The notes beneath the pieces were generated by a model. It was given only the letters and a program-made list of their open reading frames with translations. It ran no database searches and was not told the DNA's origin. The position numbers were made by a program, and so were the translations under genes. A stretch of 64,000 nt of DNA from Doryteuthis pealeii (Eukaryota; Mollusca; Cephalopoda; Myopsida; Loliginidae), in assembly GCA_023376005.1 (NCBI GenBank), contig CM042141.1:99574712-99638711 (forward strand), read 5' to 3'. Shown here piece after piece: positions 36,580 through 47,305 of this stretch (position 1 is its first letter; every line of letters begins with the position of its first letter).

Positions 36580-37219
36580 CTCAATATTGATTAAAATGAA
36601 ATATATGGCATCATTACATTTTAAAGAATAAGATTGGGGCTTTTATGTATACATATATAAAGAAAAAAATTGTCACATAATACATAAGTATATTAAAAGG
36701 AAGTAAAGAAAAAAAAACCATGAATGATTAACATTGATTATAGTTTTTTTTTTTCCTAACAAAATTATAAAACTAGAAAGTCAAATTTGATAAGAGAAAG
36801 TTGAAAAAATACAAACCTCCAAATTTTATTTATGCCATTTGAAAAATGTACTTAAAAAAAAATAAATACAATGAATTAATATCAAAACGGCTTATATATA
36901 TATATATAGCAAGATTTGAATATGATATTTATAGACTCCTAGATGATTAAAAAATGATTGCCTATCCTCATGATTTAAATTACATGTATTTTCTGTGCCT
37001 CCCACAAAGCCTGATTAACATAATGACAATGATTGAAGTAATAATTTTTACTCTGGTTTGATTATAATTTCATTTGAATTTTAGGGACTCAATTTTCTGT
37101 ATTCTACTCATTAAACTCTTGTCTTAATTTTTGATAATTTTTAAAAAGGATTTAATTATTTACACTTATTAAATGTTTATTATTATTTGTTATAAATGTA
37201 AATCTTAATCTCTTTTCAG

Positions 37220-37296
37220 GAAAGAATTTATGAAGATCTGTCCAGAGCTAAAAAAGAGCTAGAAGTCATGAGAGTTCAACTTGATCAACTCTCAAG
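37220..37296 (+). CDS. PPFIA: Liprin-alpha exon W10 (77 nt)
   Basis: Begins after ATCTCTTTTCAG and ends before GTAAAT. It starts in phase 0 and ends after two bases of an Arg codon (AG|G). It reads ERIYEDLSRAKKELEVMRVQ LDQLS(R). This matches the family segment that ends with a leucine-rich helix before the variable linker (human ...LVLNIEALRAELDHMRLRG). The intron phase changes from 0 to 2 here, and W11 restores the frame. Confidence 0.94.
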
Positions 37297-38151
37297 GTAA
37301 ATATAAGAATTTTTTTTCATTTTATTTTTTATTCTATAAACAGTTTTTTGTGGGTACAAAATTTGAGAATTACAACCGTAAGCGGATTCATCCTCAATAA
37401 GAATTCTTTGTTTTCACCGGAGTCTCATCAGAGGATTACCACAGGAAGAAGAACTGCTTTTTTATTTAATTTATTTTTTCAAGGAATATTTGTAATTTGG
37501 CTATGACTTGGGATAGGTTTTATTTAGAAAAAAAAATCTTAATGTTCTAATGACAACAAAATTATCACAATAAGTCTCTATTTTAAACCTGTTAATTTTT
37601 TTGTACAATGAATACTATTTTCATAAAGTATTACATTTTGATATTATTTGTCTGAACTTTTGAGATGAGGCTTAAAGTTCTCGAGTACAACAAGACCTGA
37701 GGGCACACCAGCTAAAACAATATGTATATAACAATAAAAATGAGGACAACAGTCTGAAAAATGTAGATAATACAAATTACATTTTGAGAAACAATTTCTG
37801 GAGTTGTACAGTTTTTAAATATATTTATTAATTACTGTCATAATGACATTTATTATCAAGGTGATATATAAAAATTGATATTTGTCGTGTATTAATTTGT
37901 TTTGACTAAAATTAAAGTAAAAAGATTAATAATTAGATATACATTATGTGATAAATAAAAGACTTTTTCTTTCATATCTACTGAATTGTTAAGTTTGTTT
38001 TGTGAATGATTTTATTAGGTGTTTGATTTTTTTTTTTTTTTTTTTTTTTTTTCAATTTTTAAATGAAAATAAAATGTGGAAAAAAAAAAGGTCAGTTTTG
38101 AAATACCAAGTAGACAATTCATTAATTTTGTTTTTTCTTTAAATTTTCCAG
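37297..38151 (+). other. Intron W10-W11
   Basis: 855 bp, phase 2. Holds a decayed hammerhead-like core in reverse (37390-37436) and an interspersed repeat at about 37640-37795 shared with 31360-31425 and 55483-55530. Confidence 0.75.
37390..37436 (-). repeat. Decayed hammerhead-like motif
   Basis: On the - strand: ATCCT, CTGATGA, ACTCCGGT region, GAAA, then a palindromic AAGAATTCTT segment and AGGAT pairing back to ATCCT. The cleavage position is G, which breaks the NUH rule, so it is probably inactive. Confidence 0.4.
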
Positions 38152-38278
38152 GGCAGCCATTGGCAGTCAGTATACTCCAATGCCCCCAAATGTTGTGATT
38201 CAGGGAACTGGTGAAGACACTGTCTCTCGGAGACCCCAACGTGGTAGAGAACAGGCTCTTGTTGATGATCCCTCAAAG
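38152..38278 (+). CDS. PPFIA: Liprin-alpha exon W11 (127 nt)
   Basis: Acceptor TTAAATTTTCCAG, donor GTAAAT. The first base completes the split Arg codon; the exon ends in phase 0. Residues AAIGSQYTPMPPNVVIQGTG, EDTVSRRPQRGREQALVDDP, SK form a Pro/Arg-rich loop with no coiled-coil character, closing with DDPSK, which corresponds to DEPSK before VQTLNEQ in vertebrates. The conserved SRRPQ-G motif matches LRRPQKGR. Confidence 0.95.
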
Positions 38279-38429
38279 GTAAATACAAACACAGTTTTTA
38301 AATTGTTTTGGAATCATTTGCTTTTTTTTTTTACTTAAAGAACAAGTACAAATAAGTACAAATAACTTAACATAAAATTTCTACTTTTTCATTAAACTTG
38401 ATTCTTTTATAAAATAATTCATTCTTGAG

Positions 38430-38474
<45 letters not shown>

Positions 38475-38490
38475 CTTGTGCAATCTTAAA

Positions 38491-38776
38491 CAAAACAAGG
38501 AAACAACACCTCACAAGAAAACCACTGTACAGTCACTTACCCCATGTTACCCAAACAATCCGAGTAAGACGAACAATACATGCTGGAGAAGCAAGGATGA
38601 ACTCATAAGTGATGTTCTCCTTTGGAAGCCATTGTGGGCTGTTCAGCAAAGATGTACGTTGACCAGCTCTGCGCCGATACTGAATGCTGTGCAGAGGACC
38701 TCCCGAGAACAATGAGTGATAGGGATGGTTGGCGATTGATTGTCACGGATATCCATGCTATTAGCGTGACATGATG
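38491..38776 (+). pseudogene. RTE-type LINE 3' fragment
   Basis: One frame gives CWRSKDELISDVLLWKP and another KQHLTRKPLYSHLPHVTQ, the conserved C-terminal part of the same LINE family as at 8500-8815. Frameshifted. Flanked by (TA)n at both ends (38436-38469, 38780-38817). Confidence 0.85.
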
Positions 38777-38777
38777 A

Positions 38778-38820
<43 letters not shown>

Positions 38821-39149
38821 TTTAGATTGGGGGTACAAGATAACATTTCCTGTAGGGATGATAATTTATTTTTGCAGGGTTATGCAACTTTTAGTTTATT
38901 ATATTTTTTCTTTTCCATATGTTTCATTTTTGTTAACATATTAAGAATTGATTATACAAACTTGTTTTGTTCACCTTCACCTTTTATTATATAAACTATT
39001 ACTTTAAAGGATGAGAGGCATAAAAAGGTTGGGAACCACTACTTTAGGTATTAAAATTTATTTTGCTTAAAACTATTTTTAAAAATTTAAAGCAGTTAGT
39101 AATAAAGTTTCTAGTTTTTATTTCACTTATTCAAAGTTTAAAACCCGTC

Positions 39150-39470
39150 TTGTCAGCTGGGGCTGTCGAATACAGACTGCACCTTTGCAGAGGAGTAAGA
39201 CCCCCACACACACATATACACACAATAGGACCATCTCTTGGCTGTCTGTGACCTAGGGACTAAGTGGTCCGGTGTAACGCAACACTCCACTTTAGCCCAA
39301 GTATGGGCTAGTTGTACTGTTGGGGAGGCCGCATCCAATCAATTGGATGGTCATGTCTAGTAACTATAATTTTCCTGGCCGTATTCTTCAAATTGCTCTA
39401 ATGGCAAAACGCAATCCATTTTATCATATAGGTGATAGAAGGCTATGACTGAGGGACAACCACCAGTATT
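39150..39470 (+). mobile_element. 5' fragment of the same composite repeat
   Basis: GTCAGCTGGGGCTGTCGAAT, TTTGCAGAGGAGTAAGACCC, CAACACTCCACTTTAGCCC and GGATGGTCATGTCTAG, matching 56590-56900; stops before the family C body. Confidence 0.75.
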
Positions 39471-39549
39471 TAATGATATGCATGAAGTTAATGAAATTTA
39501 TTTCTACCAATTTATTAATACAAATGAAGTTTGTGAAAATTATTTCTTA

Positions 39550-39588
<39 letters not shown>

Positions 39589-40072
39589 TAGCAAAAGTAC
39601 CCGGTCCATGACCGGACTATAAAAAAAAAAAAATTAGGTACACCAGAAAATTTTTTTATTTTAGCAGCAGCAGCCATGCCACGATTATCACAAATCATTT
39701 GATTTTTGTTTAATTAATTATATCCCTTAATCAGTAAAAATCAATAAGCAAATTTGGTATGTTTCTTAGTTATAAGCATATCAAGGTGTATGCAAGATTT
39801 AGAATCTGAATAACATCTCTTTTCTGAGTTATAAGTCGATACGTACATACCAAACTTTGTTTATATATATATATATATATATAAACAAGATTTGACAAGT
39901 GTTAATATCATTAAACCCAACAAAGAAACCAGACCATATAAATTTTTGTTTGCTATAAATCTGAAGCTTATATGAATTAACTCTTTAATGGTTTATCTTT
40001 TGACAAGTAACCTAAATTCTGGTTAATATCGCTCAATTATATGAATTGAATCTTTTATTTTCTTATTTTCAG

Positions 40073-40290
40073 GTCAATACACTGAATGAACAGGAATGGG
40101 AGAAAATACAGCAAGCTCACGTGTTGGCTAATGTACAACAAGCATTCGATACGAGTGATACAGAAGGAGCTGACGAAACAGAATCTATATTTGGTGCTGT
40201 GGATTTGCTTTCACCTTCAGGTCATACAGATGCACAGACGTTGGCACTCATGATACAGGAACAGTTAGATGCAATCAACAATGAAATTAG
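40073..40290 (+). CDS. PPFIA: Liprin-alpha exon W12 (218 nt)
   Basis: Begins after TTCTTATTTTCAG and ends before GTACTT, splitting an Arg codon AG|A. It encodes [72 protein letters not shown](R). TLNEQ-WE, VLANV-QAF, an acidic Ser segment ([11 protein letters not shown]), [14 protein letters not shown] and [13 protein letters not shown] are hallmark blocks of the family. The acidic run is a plausible casein-kinase-type site; this is inference. Confidence 0.97.
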
Positions 40291-41049
40291 GTACTTTTAT
40301 TTTTCTTATTTATTTATCCATTTTAAAGATCCTAATTTGGTCATTATTTAATGATTAAAATTTATACATTTTTATATCATTCTAAAAAGTTAACTATTTT
40401 GTTAACTTAGAAACTTTATATATACTAGCAAATGTATGCACCCTCTGGGTGCAAGTATTTAAGTTTTAATGTAATAAGATATTGTATTAAATTAGAAAGG
40501 CTAATGAAACTAAATAAGAATGCAGATAAAAAGATTTGAAACAGAGGGAGTATAATAAAGAAAATAGAACAACTGAAACTTACTCTTCCATCACTCTCGT
40601 CTTTCATTGTTATTTTTTCTAATTTAAATATTTAGTTAAAAGAGGAAGTAAAGAATAAAATGACAGTTATTTTTTATTGTTAATGGATTTCATTTAAGAT
40701 TCATTGAAGAGATTTTTGCTTATATTCATTAAAATAAAACCAAACAGTTAGAAATCAATAACACTGAGCACATATTTATTAAATTCGATTTTTTTATATC
40801 AATATGCAAATAAACCTTCCCATTCACACTTTAAACCGCTATTTTGTTGTATATATAAATACAATTGCATATTGTTAGTATGTAAATATGGTTAACAGTA
40901 TTAATAATGTAAAACAATTTTATTAATAACTGAGGATTAAATAAAATAAAATCATTGAGAATGTGATGTAAATAACTAAGGGAATTGTGACTTGAGTTAT
41001 AATATAGTTTCGGTTACAGAATGAAAAACACACAATCTCCATTATGATA

Positions 41050-41095
<46 letters not shown>

Positions 41096-41097
<2 letters not shown>

Positions 41098-41425
41098 GAG
41101 AAGAAAATATTTTTTAAATTAACGGTTAATAACATCATATTCACTATACACTTAATATCTTTCATTTTCTCCCTCACATAAACATTACTTAACAGTGTCC
41201 TGAAGATGGTACAATATACTGAAATGCTTAAGTATTGACACAAAAAAATTGTTTCCCTGATCATAACATCCTGTGTTTGTTATATTTAAAAAATATTTTC
41301 TTCTCATATTGTCGGATTAATTTCCTCACCGTATTTCCATATATATATATACATATATGGAAATACGGTGAGGAAATTAATCCGACAATATGAGAAGAAA
41401 ATATTTTTTAAATATAACAAATATA
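41096..41425. repeat. Inverted-repeat cluster around the hammerhead-like fold
   Basis: A 24-nt sequence starting ATGAGAAGAAAATATTTTTT occurs at 41096-41119 (+), 41284-41307 (reverse) and 41391-41414 (+). The last two copies are parts of a near-perfect ~150-bp palindrome (41276-41425) centred on the TA run at 41339-41358. Confidence 0.9.
41195..41241 (+). ncRNA. Hammerhead-ribozyme-like fold
   Basis: Stem I GTGTC/GACAC (41195-41199 with 41237-41241); core CTGAAGA (41200-41206); an extra T; stem II GGTA-CAATA-TACT (41208-41220) with one G-T pair; GAAA (41221-41224); stem III as ATGC-TTAA-GTAT, starting at the last A of GAAA (41224-41235), with one G-T pair; cleavage position T at 41236 (NUH rule kept). 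The core has A at the permissive seventh position. The extra base before stem II makes it weaker than the 36369 copy. Confidence 0.55.
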
Positions 41426-41542
41426 TATTTATATATAACAAATATATATTTATGCTTAATTGAAGTCGTACCTAATTCAATTAAGCACATATTCTCCCAA
41501 AAAATGGATCTTTACTCATCCCTCTGCCAGAAAAAAGTAGGT

Positions 41543-41825
41543 GTTTGAATATGATGCTAAACTGCATCTGATGGGGAGTCTCCATTTCTATGGATCTTGG
41601 GAGTGTGGAGTACCTCTTCATTCCCAGGTCTACTCTAGCCTTGGGGTGGTAGTATCTCTTAGGGTCCCATCTATGGATCAAATAAATCTATTTAAAACTT
41701 ATTTCTATGCAATTACTCTTAAGAAACCAAGACACAAAATATGTAATTCTAAATGTATAATGAATGTGATTCCCTAACATTTAAGCATAAAATAACCATA
41801 GATGGGTTGATATGATCATATGAAT
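41543..41825 (+). mobile_element. SINE-like repeat, family C
   Basis: GATGCTAAACTGCATCTGAT, GGGAGTGTGGAGTACCTC, CTTAGGGTCCCATCTATGG, AAGCATAAAATAACC and GATGGGTTGATATG. Confidence 0.85.
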
Positions 41826-41936
41826 TAATAAATTCTAATAAAAAAACTTTTTTTTTTTTTAAATTTGTACATTATCAGTGATATAGCTTTTTGGTATAGT
41901 GTGTCCTTGGACTCTCATATTTCCGTTGAATGAGTC

Positions 41937-42218
41937 CCCAGGAAATTTGATGAGTCCCAACTAATGTTTCTTAATAAATTGTAGGGTTTTTATTTATGAT
42001 CTGGGGAAACAACTAAAGCCGTCTAACTTCTACTTTATAACCTATCCTGTGTAATTCATTTGTAAGAAACTGTTGAAATGTATTTATAGTTAGCTTGTAA
42101 TGGCGAGGGAAGAAAAAAGAAAAACACTGGGATACGTAGATATGATTTTACTGCGTCCTTTTAGATTTTTATGCGACAGGGATGCGGGATGCGTACCTAT
42201 CAGCATCTCTGGTATATT
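41937..42218 (-). repeat. Interspersed repeat, second copy
   Basis: Reverse complement of 14657-14953. Lies immediately upstream (about 135 bp) of exon W13. Confidence 0.85.
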
Positions 42219-42352
42219 TATAAATAGAATAGTGTTGATTTTATTCTTCTGCACTTTCCAACTTTGTGGTGTGTGTATGTTATATAATTGATTTATTCTT
42301 CTGTCCAGTTTTCTCGTTCATTTTCTCTTAAATACCATTTTCCTTTTTTCAG

Positions 42353-42548
42353 ATTAATACAAGAAGAAAAGGAGAGCACTGAACAGCGAGCTGAAGAATT
42401 GGAGAGCAGGGTAGGGAGTGGAAGTCTTGATGCAATAGCCAACAGATGGCGCTCAGGTTATGAGCGATCGTCTCCACCATTAAGTGGGCGATCCACGCCA
42501 ACTCCAAGATCATATCAGTCCAGAGATTATCTCCAAAAATATCATACA
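42353..42548 (+). CDS. PPFIA: Liprin-alpha exon W13 (196 nt)
   Basis: Acceptor CCTTTTTTCAG, donor GTAAGT after codon ACA. It reads (R)[86 protein letters not shown] is invariant across liprin-alpha. The Ser/Pro part ([13 protein letters not shown]) begins the disordered linker. The frame stays open past the donor into intron sequence; I stop at GTAAGT because the following residues do not resemble the family. Confidence 0.96.
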
Positions 42549-43136
42549 GTAAGTCTGGATAGGCCAGACCTAGAGAGAAACCACATTGCCACGTTTTTTT
42601 TGTCTTGTCTTTCAATGTCACAAATATTTCTTTATAAGCTTATTTTCGTATATCTTCTTCCCTAGTTCAGTGCAGACATGTTCTTGATGCTAGATTATTG
42701 GATAGATGCATAAAAGGAGTTTAAGTTGAATATAACTGGCTTGTCAAAAGAAAATTTTACAATTTATTTTTTTGCTAAGAATCGAAATAAGACAGTAAAA
42801 ACACTAGTAACATATAGCTTGCTCTTTCTTTTTTTTTTTTTTTTTTTTTTTTTTCAGACATTTATATTGACAACTTTTTTTTTTCACTCTGATCTGAGAA
42901 ATAATAGTATGAAGAAATTTGCAGCTTTCTTGATTGATTTCTTGAAATATAAATAAAAGCAAATTTAACATTATAGCAAAGAAATACATTTTGATTGATA
43001 AAAAAAAATGTTCCTATTCTATTTATTTCATTAATTTGATTGGAATTGCATTTATATAGCTGCAAAAAATAATTGAAAATCAATTATAAAGAAGAAGAAA
43101 AAGTTCCTACTCTGAGGTTTGTTTTGATTGAAATTG

Positions 43137-43187
<51 letters not shown>

Positions 43188-43192
<5 letters not shown>

Positions 43193-43223
43193 TACTTAGT
43201 TTCACTTAGTGCTCTTCAGGGCT
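43188..43223 (-). repeat. Decayed hammerhead-like motif next to (TA)n
   Basis: On the - strand: AGCC, CTGAAGA, GCACTAAGT, GAAA, C-TAA-G, TA, GGTT. Core boxes and stem I are present but stem II hardly pairs. Bounded by TA repeats on both sides. Confidence 0.4.
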
Positions 43224-43261
43224 AAGATCTGACTATATATATATATATATACACACATATT

Positions 43262-43518
43262 TTTACCAACTCCTCCGCACAAGCACAATGTGACACAGTC
43301 AATTTCTTAACATGTATGAATTCAGTTTTCCTTTTAGACTGGTTGCCTAACCATGGTTAAAGAGCCCAGTCTGCCCTACTATTTATCCATAGCTGGAGAG
43401 AGAATAGTTGGATACATACCTCTCACAAGGGTATTAGCGCTATGTGAAAAATGCAAACAGACTTGTCCAGGCATGTCCATTTCCTACAACGGTAACCATT
43501 ACACAACGTGCCTCCAAT
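43262..43518 (-). mobile_element. Full-length family B tRNA-derived SINE
   Basis: In reverse: GAGGCACGTTGTGTAATGGT, TACCGTTGTAGGAAATGGAC, GTATGTATCCAACTATTCTC, AGTAGGGCAGACTGGGCTCT, then the body and a TTGTGCGGAGGAGTTGGTAA end; TA/CA repeats lie at its 3' side. Confidence 0.9.
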
Positions 43519-43867
43519 TGCTTCTATTTAGCTATTATGGTCAAGTCACGCTGAAAGAACCAGTCCATGCTAGATCACTGAAATTAAGCAGCAATGAGAT
43601 AGTTCAATACTTTATTGGGTGATCACTTAAGCAATAGCAGGTACTGTAATCAACCTGAGTCCGTTGTTTATCAAAAATGACCTGAAAGATGGTTGATATG
43701 CCGTAATACAAAACAAACAACCATCTATATAGCTGTAATGAAAAATCAATTAAAACAAAACAAAAAAAGAAATCTCCCTAAAATTCCTTATGTTGAGATG
43801 ATTAAAATATACACAATATATTTCCAATAAAAAAAAAATTGCTCTGACATCCTCATATCATTTGACT

Positions 43868-44109
43868 AGGGCTGGTTTAGCTCAGTCAGTAGAGCATCCA
43901 ACTAGGAACCAGAAGGTTCCGGGTTCAATACTAACCCTCGCCAACTCGGCGTATTAGTAGCATAGAGAATTAGGAGCTGATGGTAGGTGTGGCGCTCCAC
44001 CTCACACACCAAAACAATCTCCTTGGTCTAGCGCTAGTGAAAAGGGGATAGACTCCCTTGCTGTCTTGCTGATACCAACATTAGGCCACCCCGACGACTT
44101 TACTTACTT
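43868..44109 (+). mobile_element. tRNA-derived SINE, family A (full length)
   Basis: Best preserved copy: GGGCTGGTTTAGCTCAGTCA, GTAGAGCATCC, GGTTCCGGGTTCAATACTAA, GGTAGGTGTGGCGCTCCACC, CTCCTTGGTCTAGCGCTAGT, CCACCCCGACGAC. A and B boxes are clearly tRNA-like. Confidence 0.92.
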
Positions 44110-44194
44110 ACATGAGAATTTATATCCTCAAAATTTATAAAGGATATATTGCAGAAAAACAAATCGGTCGTCAATTTTAATCCCTGTAGAATTG

Positions 44195-44313
44195 GCTATT
44201 TATTATTGAATTGGTCAATAAGCAGCCAATAAGAAGATACCTTATATTGCGCTACTGCAAAAAATGTTGCTCTGTCTGTGTACATTTTTGTCACCCTGTC
44301 TGCAAAAGGGTTA
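44195..44313 (+). repeat. Interspersed repeat (CAATAAGCAGCC family)
   Basis: TGAATTGGTCAATAAGCAGC, TATTGCGCTACTGCAAAAAA and GTCACCCTGTCTGCAAAAGG. Confidence 0.75.
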
Positions 44314-44534
44314 AAGGTCCTCATAATCTTTTAAAATTCATGAATTTAGATTTTCATTTTGTTTAGTAATCCATAAATAGTATCACTAAATATCTTTATA
44401 TCTTCTCTGCAGTCTGTGGCAGCAGAAGTGAATACAAATAAGAAAAAAAACTTGAAATCATTCTAATGAACCAAGACAGTATTTTTGTTAATTACTAATT
44501 ATAAAACGGTGAACTACAGCTGTTAGAACCATGT

Positions 44535-44595
44535 CTGCCTGTGCAGCTGTGGCCTTATCAGCTATGAACATGCCTGCAGTTAACATGGACTACAC
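44535..44595 (+). repeat. Short interspersed repeat, reverse copy at 9440-9495
   Basis: GGCCTTATCAGCTATGAACA and TGCCTGCAGTTAACATGG pair with the reverse complement of the segment at 9440-9495. Confidence 0.65.
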
Positions 44596-45226
44596 CCTTT
44601 ATCTTTGTTCATGAAGCCAAGCCACGATGATATCAACCCCTTATGAGTTGTTTAACTTTTTTCCTACCAATGTTCCTTATATGGAATATGATTTTCTGAA
44701 GCTATAAATTTTCTTCATTCATAGCGTTATCTTTAATTATATTAAGTATTTACTAATTAAATTTTTATTCAGTTCTAGAAACAAAAGATAATATTTGTTA
44801 ATATTGAGAATTTAAAACTTTAAGTTTAAATTGTTAAAAAAGATGAAAAGGAAAAAAAAGAAGCCTTTTTAGTTTCTGTATATAATCTGTCTATTTTTGA
44901 TACAAAGTAAAGAAAATATTAAAAAAATGTATTTAATAATATAATTAATAATACTTTAATAACTAGAAATACTGAAAAATGAGTTTTTGATCTACATATT
45001 TAATTTCACTTTATCAATTCTTTTTCCTTGATTTAAAAAAACAAAAGAACAAAAAAAAAATCAAATTCTACAGATTATTTATTCTTAAAATAAGTGTAAT
45101 GTATATAATAGATATTATATAAGATAAACAGCGATAATTAATTAATTTTTGGTTAAAATAGGTGTACAAAACAGGTGAAGCATCAAGATCCTGTTGCTTG
45201 CTGAGTGCACATAATCCTTTCTTGTA

Positions 45227-45818
45227 CAGGGTGTGACAGATATACCTCTTACATTTTAGACTATCACCTGTGTGGTACAAGTGAATGTAGGGAAGTGTCA
45301 ATAGTAGATCCATCTAGTTAATGTCTTACCATTTTCTTTTATTTAAAAAAAAAAAAAAAAAAGTTATTTTCAGATATTATCAGTTATAATAATGGCTTGG
45401 ACCAGTGCACACTGTGTTTGCTGTTGAAATGTTTTTTTAAGACTGGTGAATTTATAATTGCTACACAGAGCCTTTTTTGTGCTCATTTCATTTAATTTCA
45501 GAATGATGCTGTTCCAGATAGAAAATTGATACAGCTATGGGTGGAAAATTCTATCTGAAACAGCATCATTCTTAAATTAAATGAAATGAGCACAAAAATC
45601 TCCCTGTGTAACAATCACAGATTCACCAGTCTTTAAAATAAACACCATTTCAACAGCAAATGCATTTTGTGCACTGGTCCAAGCTATGATCGTAACTGAT
45701 CATATCCGCGGTGAGGTAGGGTATTAGCTAGATGGAACTACCATTACCACTTGCCTAAGTCCACTTGCACCACACAGGCGACAGTTTAAAATGTGGGAGG
45801 TATTTCTGCTACACACTG
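45227..45818. mobile_element. 592-bp Tc1/mariner-type MITE, fold-back
   Basis: Termini CAGGGTGTGACAGATATACC (left) and the complement of GGTATTTCTGCTACACACTG (right), each flanked by TA (45225-45226, 45819-45820), the Tc1/mariner target duplication. Almost the whole element is one imperfect inverted repeat centred near 45533; the central arms (GAATGATGCTGTT...AACAGCATCATTC) are nearly exact. No transposase frame. Confidence 0.88.
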
Positions 45819-45874
45819 TATAATCAACTGTCATCGTTTGTGATTTGTTAGTCTATTTTTAATTTTTAATTTTT

Positions 45875-45908
<34 letters not shown>

Positions 45909-47260
45909 TGGTACATGTGGTATGCTCTCTTCATTTTCAGTTTAGCTTGATATATTCTGAAATTGGTTCAGTTTGATTATCTTTCCCACCTCCCCCATCC
46001 CATTTACCTGTTGTTGTTGGCACTGCTAAAGTTTTCTTTCTTTTTTTTTTTTTTTTTTTTTTTCCAATCAGCTTCACAATGATTCATTCAATTCCTTCTC
46101 AAAACTGGATTCATTTTCAGTATGAATATTTTTTCAATTTTGAATTATTAAAAAAAAATATTGAAATCTATGAACATTAATATATTTAAAGATAAAGATT
46201 TTAAAAAAATGTTAAACTCTGATATACATTTACAAAATTAGGTTCTTTGGAAAATAATAGTTGGTTTAAAATTCAAATGTGTAATAAAAAAATCTGCCAT
46301 TATTACCCAAACAACCTAATATCTATATTATAATTCACTTGTTTTTTTTTTCACATGTTATACTAAACTACATACCCTCCCTGTAGCCAATTGGGATATT
46401 CTTAAATATTGAAGCTAACCTTGATGATAAAAACACCTTTTTTGTGACTAAAAATTAAAGAGTGCTTATTACACAGTTGTTCATTACTACTAATAGGACT
46501 GTGACATATTTAAGCTAGAAAGGATGATTTGAAATTTTATTACATATAAATTCTGTTGTTGCCTTTGTAATAGATAATACAAAAATATACAATAATAATC
46601 TACATAATACACATAATCATTTGTTAGTATTCAATTCTACTGAAACTACAAGATGAATATATATTCTACAAAAGATTAGTCTTAGAATAATATATTTAAT
46701 TTTAAATAATTTAAGCATTAAATTTTTTTCGTATTTTTTCTTTGTATACCTTTTTTTTCTTTTTTTTTTTTTAATTTACATATCTTCTTTTCCCAAAAAT
46801 CTTAATTTTTTTCAAGATTTGACAAATTTTCATAAATTTCAATATTAGGAAAATTATAAGAGAATTAATTGAAAAATCATGTGTGGCTTGTGAAATATAT
46901 TTTGTTCTAATGCATGTTCATTGTATATAATTCTGTATCTTTGATTTTTGGTTTAATTTGATTTGGAATGTATATATGCTGGAAATCTGACTTAACACTT
47001 AACTTTTCAGTTCTTATTCATTGATAAACTACAAACTTTTTTTTTTTTTTTTTTCATAAACTTTATGAATATTTGTTTGCCTTTTTACAGCATGAATTTT
47101 CTATCATTACCTGCATGCCTTGCACTCTAGCACTAAGCAACTATTGCTTTGTTGCTTTAAATGTGTATCTCATTTGTGTGTGGAAAAAAAAAATAATTGT
47201 CGCTTCAGTGTATTAATGTCTGTAAAAGAAAAAAAAAAAAACGTAAAATCAATCCTCCCT

Positions 47261-47305
<45 letters not shown>

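Larger units (their letters stand above)
36110..37219 (+). other. Intron W9-W10
   Basis: 1.1 kb, phase 0. It contains an element flanked by TA repeats at about 36349-36577 carrying a hammerhead ribozyme motif on the - strand (36369-36407). The remainder is AT-rich. Confidence 0.85.
38279..40072 (+). other. Intron W11-W12
   Basis: 1.8 kb, phase 0. Holds (TA)n tracts (38436-38469, 38780-38817, 39551-39588), an RTE LINE 3' fragment (38491-38776), a hAT-like terminus near 39015-39045 (GGTTGGGAACCACTAC) and a composite repeat fragment at 39150-39470. Confidence 0.8.
40291..42352 (+). other. Intron W12-W13
   Basis: 2.1 kb, phase 2. It holds the (TA)n/inverted-repeat/hammerhead-like cluster at 41052-41425, a SINE-like element at 41543-41825 and, at 41937-42218, a reverse-complement copy of the repeat at 14657-14953. 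Confidence 0.82.

Noticed and set aside
42549..42665. Continuation of exon W13's frame past 42548
   Set aside because: A strong GTAAGT donor lies at 42549 and the following residues do not resemble liprin-alpha; read-through into the intron.
43868..43945. tRNA gene
   Set aside because: The tRNA-like heads of the SINEs have A and B boxes but do not close proper cloverleaves and are joined to SINE bodies and tails.
44413..44466. Exon-like segment after TTCTCTGCAG reading SVAAEVNTNKKKNLKSF then stop
   Set aside because: Good acceptor, but no donor and no match to liprin. A rare terminal exon cannot be excluded; there is no positive evidence.
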